Source of the DNA: Microbacterium sp. MPKO10
Lineage (GTDB): Bacteria > Actinomycetota > Actinomycetes > Actinomycetales > Microbacteriaceae
Assembly (NCBI RefSeq): GCF_026107415.2
Contig: NZ_JAPCHX010000002.1
Span: forward strand, 124,001-188,000
DNA: 64,000 bases
Direction of reading: 5' to 3'
A model generated the notes under the pieces. It made no database searches. It saw only the letters and a program-made list of their open reading frames with translations, and was not told the DNA's origin. The stretch's first letter is position 1. Every line of letters starts with the position of its first letter. Position numbers and translations under genes: made by a program. Positions 33,552 to 40,319 of the stretch are shown one piece after another.

Positions 33552-34148
33552 ATGGCATCACCTATTCGTCCCGCCACGCCCGCCGGGCGGCGGGAGCGAA
33601 AGAAGGCCGCCACGCGGCGCACAATCGCTGAGACAGCGATGAGCCTGTTTCTAGAGCAGGGTTACGAGGCTGTGGGCATTCGACAGATCGCGGCCGAGGC
33701 AGACGTTGCTGTGACCACGTTGTTCGCGCATTTTCCCTCCAAGGAATCGCTTGTCTTCGAACAGGCCGCCGGTTTCGAAGAGCGGCTGCGCGAGGCCGTT
33801 CTCGAGCGAACTGACGCACGATCAGTGATCGACGGGCTCCGGCGCGAGATCGCGGCGCTCGTTCAGCACTGCACGACGGGCGACGCCGTTGGAGTATGGC
33901 AGATGATCGAGGCGAGTCCGGAGCTCGCCTCCCATGCTCAGGTGCTTGAGCTGCGGTATGCCCGAGTGGTCGCCGACGCACTTGGTGATCGTGCCGATGT
34001 CGACATCTCCACGACGGCTGCACACACGATTGCTCGCTTCGCGCTGGCATCGTTCACGATTGCGCGGAAATCGCCTCGGCCACGCCGGGCACTCGACGAA
34101 TCGTTCGCATTGGTCGCGGCAGCATGGAGCGCCACCACGCCTGAGTGA
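33552..34148 (+). CDS. TetR-family transcriptional repressor
   Basis: This 198-residue TetR protein has a basic N-terminus (GRRERKKAATRR), then an HTH with AMSLFLEQGYEAVGIRQIAA and recognition part VAVTTLFAHFPSKESLV. The C-terminal helical domain ends with RPRRALDESFALVAAAW. It is divergent from the MDR oxidoreductase gene and separated by a palindromic operator, the usual pattern of a repressor and a detoxification enzyme. Confidence 0.92.
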   Translation: MASPIRPATPAGRRERKKAATRRTIAETAMSLFLEQGYEAVGIRQIAAEADVAVTTLFAHFPSKESLVFEQAAGFEERLREAVLERTDARSVIDGLRREIAALVQHCTTGDAVGVWQMIEASPELASHAQVLELRYARVVADALGDRADVDISTTAAHTIARFALASFTIARKSPRPRRALDESFALVAAAWSATTPE

Positions 34149-34334
34149 CCATCGTCGTCTTCATGCGCCTGAGCACACCGCCACATATGGGTGTGTGGGT
34201 CACCGGGTATGACGATGACGTGCGCGTGGCGCGTCGGTTCTGTACATGGTCGTCGTACGGAGTCAGATCTTCACGGGTCGCGTCGTTTCGCCGGTCATCG
34301 TGAGGCGAATACGGCGAACGGCAGGTGGATGCTG

Positions 34335-35501
34335 TCAGGCTGGCTTCTGCTCGCGCAGCGCACGACCCATGCGGGTGAACGCCTCACGCATGACCGGGCG
34401 AGGAGTGGCGAAGATGAACCGGGCACTGCCCACTCCGGCGAGGCCGCAGGAGCGCCCGTCTGTCACGCCGACTCCAGCGTTCTCGGCGAAGAACGCGCCC
34501 GGGTTCTCGATGCCGACGCCCGTGAAATCGAGCCAGCCCACATAGGTGCCCTCGGGCCGCGTGACGGTGACACCGGGAAGGTGCTCGTCGACGAGGCGGA
34601 GCAGTTCGGTGCGATTGCCGTCGAGGTAATCGACGACGTTGGCCAGCCAATCGGATCCCTCCGTATAGGCGGCGATCGTGGCGGCGGCGCCCATCGTCGA
34701 GGCGCCGTGTGAGATCCAGTCGGCGTCGCCAAAGCTCTCGCGCAGCCTCTCGTCCTCAACGATCAGCTGTGCACACTTGAGACCGGGTAGGTTCCACCCC
34801 TTGGCGGCGGACGTCGCCGTGACCGTGTGGTGTGCTGCAGCATCCGACACCGTTGCGTACGACACGTGCGTGGCGCCGGGAAGCACGAGGGGTGCCCAGA
34901 TCTCGTCCGCGAACACGAGCCCGCCCGCCTCATCGACCACGGCACTCACAGCGGCGAGCTCCTCACGCGTGAAGACACGGCCGAGCGGGTTGAACGGCTG
35001 GCAAAGAAGCAGGATCTCCCCGCCGTCGGCGAACGCGGCGCGCAGAGCATCCAGATCGAAGCGCCACGTTCCGGCGTCGTTGATCATCGGCACCTCGATG
35101 ACCTCACGGCCGATGCGCGGCGGTACGAAGAGGAACGGCATGTACGACGGCGTGGGCACGATCACCTTCGCGGTCGGGCCCGTCAGACGTGTGATCGTCA
35201 GCTCGAGCGCACGCAGAACGTCGGGAACGGCGATCACATCGTCGGCCGCGACCGAGTATCCACGCGTCTCAAGGGCCGACGCGGTCACCGACTGCAGATC
35301 GCGCAGCATGGACTCGGGCAGATACCCGTAGACCTCGGCGTCGATCGCCGTGCGCAGCGCTGACTGCACGACAGGGGCCACCCCGAAGTCCATCTCGGCG
35401 ATGAACGCCCCGATCTCAATGTCGGGAGCAATCCACTTGGTCGCCCCCGTCGCCCGCAGATCGTCGATGGTCAACTTGTCGATGCGTTCGGCGAATGTCA
35501 C
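34335..35501 (-). CDS. MalY/PatB-type PLP aminotransferase (cystathionine beta-lyase-like)
   Basis: This 388-residue fold-type I PLP enzyme resembles MalY/PatB C-S lyases: KWIAPDIEIGAFIAEMDFGVAP near the start is split as WIAPDI and AEMDFGVAP, then LLCQPFNPLGRVF, VFADEIWAPLVLPG and the PLP lysine in TSAAKGWNLPGLK. Such enzymes cleave cystathionine to homocysteine or act as aminotransferases. Start GTG 35501 has GGAGG five bases upstream; a longer frame exists but would overlap purU. Neighbouring purU and the metPS importer link it loosely to methionine and one-carbon metabolism. Confidence 0.88.
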   Translation of the reverse strand: MTFAERIDKLTIDDLRATGATKWIAPDIEIGAFIAEMDFGVAPVVQSALRTAIDAEVYGYLPESMLRDLQSVTASALETRGYSVAADDVIAVPDVLRALELTITRLTGPTAKVIVPTPSYMPFLFVPPRIGREVIEVPMINDAGTWRFDLDALRAAFADGGEILLLCQPFNPLGRVFTREELAAVSAVVDEAGGLVFADEIWAPLVLPGATHVSYATVSDAAAHHTVTATSAAKGWNLPGLKCAQLIVEDERLRESFGDADWISHGASTMGAAATIAAYTEGSDWLANVVDYLDGNRTELLRLVDEHLPGVTVTRPEGTYVGWLDFTGVGIENPGAFFAENAGVGVTDGRSCGLAGVGSARFIFATPRPVMREAFTRMGRALREQKPA

Positions 35502-35515
35502 TGCGGCCTCCGGTG

Positions 35516-36397
35516 TCACTTGAAAATGATGGTGCGTGCGCCGTCCAGCAGCACGCGTTTCTCGGCGAACCACTTCACGGCCTGCGTGAGCGTGCGGCTC
35601 TCTTCGTCTTGCCCGATCGCGACGAGCTGCTTGGGGGACTGCGAATGGTCGACGCGCACCACGTTCTGCTCAATGATCGGCCCCTCGTCGAGGTCGCTCG
35701 TGACGAAGTGCGCAGTCGCACCGATGAGCTTGACGCCGCGTGCGTGAGCCTGCCGGTACGGGTTCGCCCCCTTGAATCCGGGCAGGAACGAGTGGTGGAT
35801 GTTGATGGCGCGGCCCTCGAGCGCCGCACACAGCTCGGGCGAGATGATCTGCATGTACCGAGCGAGAACGACGAGCTCGATGTCGTGCTCATCGACAGCA
35901 TCCAGCACCCGCTTCTCGAACGCCGCCTTCGAGTCCGGGTCCACGACGGGCATCGTCTCGAACGGCACACCGTAGAACTCGGCGAGGGAGCGCAGATTGG
36001 GGTGGTTGGCGAGGATCAGCGGAATCTCGATCGGCAGCTGGGCGGCACGCTGCCGGAAGAGCAGGTCGTTGACGCAGTGCGCAGCAGTCGACGCGAGCAC
36101 GAGCGTGCGTGCGGGGCGGCCGACATTGTCGAGATTCCAGGTCATGTCAAACCGCTCGATCACGGGGGCCAGCGCGGCCTCGAAGTCTTCGCGCGATGCC
36201 GATGACTGCACCTGCAGGCGCATGAAGAACCGGTCGGTGTCGAGGCTCGCGAACTGCTGACTCTCGCTGATGTTGCCGTGCGCCGCGACGATCGCGCCGC
36301 TGACGGCGTGCACGATGCCGGGCTTGTCGGGGCAGACGAACGTGAGAACCCAGTGGTTCGCAGAGTTCTCGGGTGAGGAAGACGCGTCGGTTGTCAC
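35516..36397 (-). CDS. purU: Formyltetrahydrofolate deformylase
   Basis: This 293-residue enzyme hydrolyses 10-formyl-tetrahydrofolate to formate and tetrahydrofolate. An N-terminal ACT domain (about 15-95, LTFVCPDKPGIVHAVSGAI) senses amino acids such as methionine and glycine in E. coli PurU. The C-terminal formyltransferase-like domain has the catalytic INIHHSFLPGFKGANPY and the Asp in TSDLDEGPIIEQ. It starts 236 bases downstream of metS and is followed closely (14 bases) by the PLP enzyme gene, so the two are likely one operon. Confidence 0.95.
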   Translation of the reverse strand: MTTDASSSPENSANHWVLTFVCPDKPGIVHAVSGAIVAAHGNISESQQFASLDTDRFFMRLQVQSSASREDFEAALAPVIERFDMTWNLDNVGRPARTLVLASTAAHCVNDLLFRQRAAQLPIEIPLILANHPNLRSLAEFYGVPFETMPVVDPDSKAAFEKRVLDAVDEHDIELVVLARYMQIISPELCAALEGRAINIHHSFLPGFKGANPYRQAHARGVKLIGATAHFVTSDLDEGPIIEQNVVRVDHSQSPKQLVAIGQDEESRTLTQAVKWFAEKRVLLDGARTIIFK

Positions 36398-36575
36398 CCC
36401 ACAAGACTAACCAGTCAGGCCGTCGGATCGAGGCAGGTGATGACCAGAATGCTGTCAGGTCGCTGACAGCTCGTCGTGCCGCGTCGCTTCGCGCGCGTTC
36501 GCCGGTAGGTCACCGACAGACAAGGTCGCCCACGAGACTCAGTCCCGGATCGGCTCGTCGGGTCCGCACACGGCC

Positions 36576-36610
36576 GGAGGGCACCGCGCGTCAGACGCGC
36601 GATGCCCTCC
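36576..36610 (-). terminator. Intrinsic terminator after metPS
   Basis: GGAGGGCACCGCGCG (36576-36590) pairs with CGCGCGATGCCCTCC (36596-36610), one mismatch and a 5-base loop. It lies 22 bases past the metS stop in its direction. Confidence 0.75.
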
Positions 36611-36632
36611 CGATTCACTGGATGGCGACCCC

Positions 36633-36746
36633 TCAGTCGTCATCCTTCTGCTCGGGGTGTCGCATCAAGTGAATGATCGAGACGGCCATGCCGCCCCAGA
36701 CCGTCACGATCGCGACGAGCATCATGATGATGGCTGGTGCACTCAT
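36633..36746 (-). CDS. metS: Methionine/alanine importer small subunit
   Basis: This 37-residue protein has one membrane helix (IIMMLVAIVTVWGGMAVSII) and a polar C-terminus HLMRHPEQKDDD, matching MetS of Corynebacterium glutamicum, the small partner needed by the MetP sodium symporter. Its ATG overlaps the metP stop by 4 bases (36743-36746). The ORF is short but the family match and overlap make it secure. Confidence 0.92.
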   Translation of the reverse strand: MSAPAIIMMLVAIVTVWGGMAVSIIHLMRHPEQKDDD

Positions 36747-38422
36747 GAGTTGTCCTTTCCCTCGCGCCGTGACCGTCGTGACGGATCGGCATCTTCGTGT
36801 CCATTGGCGGCGAACTGCCCTGTTTCGGTGTGGTGGCGAGCGATCTCGGCTGCGTCGATCTCGGGGTCGAGGATCGGCGGTGAGACCTGTTCTCCGTCGA
36901 CGTCCGGGTCATGCAGCGCCGACTTCGGCGACCAGGGCAGCTTCGAGAGCAGGAAGGCCACGACGACGAGCGCGATGGCCATGCCCCATCCGAAGACGCC
37001 GACGAACCATGTGGGCATATCGCCGTAGCCGTCGCTGATGCGCTCTTGAAGCGAGTCGATCAGGATGTAGCCGAGGATGATCGGCGTGATTCCACCGACG
37101 AACATCATCCAGGTGCGTCCCATCTTCACCGACGACGTCTTGTTCAGGTGGTCGCGCAGCTTCGGCAGCGCTGTGAAGCCGGCCGTGAGGAAGATCACGA
37201 CGACCAGCGCGACAGCGACGATTCCGAAGCTGTTGACGAACGCATCCGTCACATCGAGCAGGTTGAGGCCCGTTGTCGTAGGGAAGAGCAGAATCGACAC
37301 GAGCGCCATCGGAACGCCGACCCAGAGAGTTGCGCTCACGCGGCCGAGCCCGAGCTTGTCCTTGATCGACGAGATGACGACTTCGAGGATGCTGACCAGC
37401 GACGTGAATCCAGCGAACACCAGCGAGGCGAAGAACAGTACGCCGAGAATGGCGCCGCCTGGAGCCTGCGAGATGATCGTCGGGAATCCGATGAAGGCCA
37501 GGCCGATGCCGGATGCTGCCACCTCGTCGACCGCCTGTCCGCTCTGTGTGGCGATGAAGCCCAGGGCGGCGAAGACGCCGATTCCAGCGAGGATCTCAAA
37601 CCCGCTGTTCGAGAACCCGACGACAAGGCCGCTGCCGGTGAGGTCTGTCTTCTTCTTGAGGTAGGACGAATAGGTCAGCATGATCCCGAACGCCACCGAG
37701 AGCGAGAAGAAGATCTGCCCGTACGCGGCGATCCAGATCGAGCTGTCGGCCATCCTGCCCCAGTCCGGTGTGAAGAGGGCGTTGAGGCCCTCGAACGCGC
37801 CCGGAAGGAACAGCGACTGCACGACGAGGATGATGAACATGACGAACAGCAGCGGAATGAAGATCATGGCCGAGCGGGCGATGCCCTTCTGCACACCGAA
37901 CGCGAGGATCGCGATGACCGCAACCCACACGAGAATCAGCGGAATGAGCACCCCGGGAACGAAACTGAACTGCACGTTCACCTCGTCTGACACCTGCAGG
38001 TACTCGCCCATGAGGAAGCCTGCCGGGTCATCTCCCCACGCTTTCGTGACCGAGAACCAGGTGTAGCAGGCCGCCCACGCGATGATCACCGCGTAGTAGA
38101 CGGCGATGACGAAGCAGATCAGCACCTGCCACCAGCCGAACATCTCGGCTTTCTTATGCAGGCGGCGGAACGCCATCGGGGGTGAGCCGCGGAACTTGTG
38201 CCCGATCGCGTAGTCCAAGAAGAGCAGCGGGATCCCCGCCGTCAACAGCGCGATCAGGTACGGCACGATAAAGGCGCCACCACCGTTGTCGTATGCGACG
38301 TACGGGAAGCGCCAGATATTGCCCAGTCCGACGGCGGATCCGATCGCCGCGAAGATGAAGGCGTTGCGTCCGGAGAACGTCTCGCGCGTCCGGAGGCCTA
38401 CTGCCGAAGGTTGTGCTTTCAC
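36743..38422 (-). CDS. metP: Sodium-dependent methionine/alanine transporter (NSS family)
   Basis: This 559-residue protein is a neurotransmitter:sodium symporter-family transporter. It shows the NSS start FIFAAIGSAVGLGNIWRFPYV, about twelve membrane helices, and conserved helix 6 and 8 segments (FFSLSVAFGIMLTYSSYL). Start GTG 38422 (KAQPSAVGLRTRETF) follows a GAGGTGG site; upstream in-frame codons are not family-like. With MetS it forms the MetPS importer known from Corynebacterium for methionine and alanine. Downstream purU and the PLP lyase genes point to a methionine/one-carbon cluster. Confidence 0.93.
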   Translation of the reverse strand: MKAQPSAVGLRTRETFSGRNAFIFAAIGSAVGLGNIWRFPYVAYDNGGGAFIVPYLIALLTAGIPLLFLDYAIGHKFRGSPPMAFRRLHKKAEMFGWWQVLICFVIAVYYAVIIAWAACYTWFSVTKAWGDDPAGFLMGEYLQVSDEVNVQFSFVPGVLIPLILVWVAVIAILAFGVQKGIARSAMIFIPLLFVMFIILVVQSLFLPGAFEGLNALFTPDWGRMADSSIWIAAYGQIFFSLSVAFGIMLTYSSYLKKKTDLTGSGLVVGFSNSGFEILAGIGVFAALGFIATQSGQAVDEVAASGIGLAFIGFPTIISQAPGGAILGVLFFASLVFAGFTSLVSILEVVISSIKDKLGLGRVSATLWVGVPMALVSILLFPTTTGLNLLDVTDAFVNSFGIVAVALVVVIFLTAGFTALPKLRDHLNKTSSVKMGRTWMMFVGGITPIILGYILIDSLQERISDGYGDMPTWFVGVFGWGMAIALVVVAFLLSKLPWSPKSALHDPDVDGEQVSPPILDPEIDAAEIARHHTETGQFAANGHEDADPSRRSRREGKDNS

Positions 38423-38511
38423 TTTCCACCTCGTTGTTCGAGTGATGCGATGCCCCCATCCTGCCGTGATACTCGGCAAAATCACAGCTTTCTGCGCGGG
38501 ATCGTCGAAAA

Positions 38512-38540
38512 TTGATGCCCTGTGAGGGGTGCCGTAGAAT
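38512..38540 (+). promoter_or_regulatory. Predicted sigma-70-type promoter for the MFS exporter
   Basis: TTGATG (38512-38517) and TAGAAT (38535-38540) are separated by 17 bases. Transcription from about 38547 would give a roughly 105-base leader holding the 24-codon upstream ORF. Confidence 0.6.
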
Positions 38541-38581
38541 GTTCGATGGTTCGCGGTTCCCGTCGGACCCTGGGCGCGCAC

Positions 38582-38656
38582 ATGGGCGCGAAGTCGAACT
38601 CGGTGGTGCGAGCACTGCTCGCCCGAGTGAACGCCGTTGTTGGATTCTTCCGATGA
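38582..38656 (+). CDS. 24-codon leader ORF overlapping the MFS exporter start
   Basis: ATG 38582 opens a 24-residue peptide beginning MGAKSNSVVRALL and ending VVGFFR; its TGA (38654-38656) overlaps the exporter's ATG as ATGA. The exporter has no ribosome site of its own, so ribosomes finishing the leader would reinitiate there. Leader peptides of this kind can couple exporter expression to ribosome stalling by antibiotics or amino-acid supply. No homologue is known to me; the coding call rests on the overlap, position and missing downstream ribosome site. Confidence 0.55.
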   Translation: MGAKSNSVVRALLARVNAVVGFFR

Positions 38657-39888
38657 CTACCTCCCCGATTCCTGTTGCTCCGCGCTCTGCGAGCAGCCCC
38701 ACAGACCACCGGCCGTTCCCGTGGCTGGGCCTCACCCTGCTCTCGGCTGGGGTCTTCCTCGCGGTCACGAGCGAGATCACCCCGACCGGTCTGCTGCCCG
38801 AGATGAGCACAGAACTCAGCGTCACTGAGGGCCAGATCGGCCTCCTCGTGTCGATCTTCGCGTTCACCGTTGTGCTCACGAGCGCTCCGCTCACGGCACT
38901 CACGGTCCGGCTTCCGCGCAAGCCGATGATCGTCGCCGTACTCGTCGTCCTCGGCCTCGCCAATCTCGCGACGGGCCTCGCCCCCAGCTATGCCCTCGTG
39001 GTGGTGGCGCGCATCGTCGGTGGCCTCGCGCACGGGCTGTTCTGGTCGTTCGTCCCGGCCTACGCCGCGCGCATCGTCTCGCGTGAGAACCTCAGCCGAG
39101 CCGTCTCGCTCACGCTTGCCGGAGGCACTCTCGCTCTGGTGCTGGGCGTTCCCCTCGCCACGGCGCTCGGCCACGCCGTGGGGTGGCGGTGGGCGTTCGT
39201 GGCCATCGCCGCAGGACTGATCCTCGGTGCTGTCGCGGTTCTTCTCTGGCTCGTCCCCGTGGCTCGTGAGGTACACGAGAAACGGGATGCTGGCGCCCCG
39301 AAGCGCCGCGACGCGACAGTCGTTCCGGTGCTCGTGATCTGCGTCACCGTCGCGATCATCATGATCGGTAACTATGCCTTCTACACCTACGTCACGCCGT
39401 ACCTTCTCGACCCGATCGGCGTCCCGAGCGAGTACATCAGCATCGCGCTCTTCGTCTACGGCGGAGCGGGCGCGATCGGACTCGTCCTGACGGGCACGGT
39501 CTTTGCGCGCCGCACGCGGCTCGGCCTCGTGATCGGGCTCGCCGGCGTGGCAGCATCCGTGTGCGCTCTTGCCTTCACGGCCGGCGGCTTCTGGGGGTCG
39601 ATGGCGGCGCTCGCCGTGTGGGGGCTGTCGTTCGGCATGGTGCCGCCGCTGCTTCAGACCCGGATGCTGCAGACTGCGAGCGACCGCTTCCGCGACACCG
39701 GCAGCGCGATTTACACGACGGCGTTCAACATCGGGATCAGCGGGGGAGCGTTCCTCGGGGCGATGCTGCTGCCGTTGCTGGGCATCCAGTCGCTGCCGCT
39801 CGTGAATGTGGCGCTGACGGTCGTGGGCCTTGTGATTGTGCTGGCTGTCGTTCTGCAGGGCCGCCGTCGCGACCGTGCGATGTCGTGA
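38653..39888 (+). CDS. MFS exporter, DHA1/AraJ-type
   Basis: This 411-residue protein has twelve predicted membrane helices with DHA1-family wording: ITPTGLLPEMSTELSVTEGQIGLLVSIFAF (broken here as TGLLPEMS and EGQIGLLVS), VARIVGGLAHGLFWSFV and AVGWRWAFV. Members export sugars, purines or drugs by proton antiport. It starts at ATG 38653 within the stop of a 24-codon leader ORF, with no ribosome site of its own, suggesting translational coupling. It is divergent from metP. Confidence 0.88.
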   Translation: MTTSPIPVAPRSASSPTDHRPFPWLGLTLLSAGVFLAVTSEITPTGLLPEMSTELSVTEGQIGLLVSIFAFTVVLTSAPLTALTVRLPRKPMIVAVLVVLGLANLATGLAPSYALVVVARIVGGLAHGLFWSFVPAYAARIVSRENLSRAVSLTLAGGTLALVLGVPLATALGHAVGWRWAFVAIAAGLILGAVAVLLWLVPVAREVHEKRDAGAPKRRDATVVPVLVICVTVAIIMIGNYAFYTYVTPYLLDPIGVPSEYISIALFVYGGAGAIGLVLTGTVFARRTRLGLVIGLAGVAASVCALAFTAGGFWGSMAALAVWGLSFGMVPPLLQTRMLQTASDRFRDTGSAIYTTAFNIGISGGAFLGAMLLPLLGIQSLPLVNVALTVVGLVIVLAVVLQGRRRDRAMS

Positions 39889-40319
39889 TTCCTTCGGGGT
39901 AGCCGTTCAACGCGCAGTATGCGCCGTTTTGCCCGGATGCTCCACGCAGAGCGCGACTGTGCTGACCGTGCTGACGCTAGCGAACGTGTCTGTATCCCCA
40001 CGCTCCCAGTCGGGCAGGCTCCGGCAAAGGTAGCCTGTGCCCCGTGCACGCCTTCCGTTCATCTGAGGCACGGGCGCGTGCCTGCTGACGCGGAACAACC
40101 GTCTCCTTCGCATAAACGGTTGCGGTTGGCTCAACGGCTGTGACTCCGTTTGTTCGGCCCCGTTCATGCGTCCCAAATGCACGTTCTGGCCGGGTCCGAG
40201 CAGCCATTTGGGCCGCATAAGTCGCGGTTACCGGGGTGCAAAGCTGTCCGGGTGCTAACCAGCCGGGCTGGCAGAAAGCCAGAAGGCGAGCGGCCTATGG
40301 CAGAGCGCCTGTCGGGGAA
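39889..40319. other. Non-coding gap between convergent genes, with several hairpins
   Basis: This 431-base stretch has no credible gene. It contains CCCAAATG (40172-40179) paired with CATTTGGG (40205-40212), and a segment from about 40222 reading GTTACCGGGGTGCAAAGC, then CAGCCGGGCTGGC. That wording recalls part of cyclic-di-GMP-I riboswitches, but the 5' half is missing and no gene follows on that strand. One or more of the stems may terminate the two converging transcripts. Confidence 0.4.

Noticed and set aside
36911-37990. Rightward 359-codon ORF inside metP
   Set aside because: Its His/Asp/Glu/Arg-rich translation is typical of the antisense of a membrane protein.
40150-40300. Complete cyclic-di-GMP riboswitch
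   Set aside because: Only part of the 3' consensus is visible, the 5' GGCAAACC-type block is absent and no gene follows on the strand.
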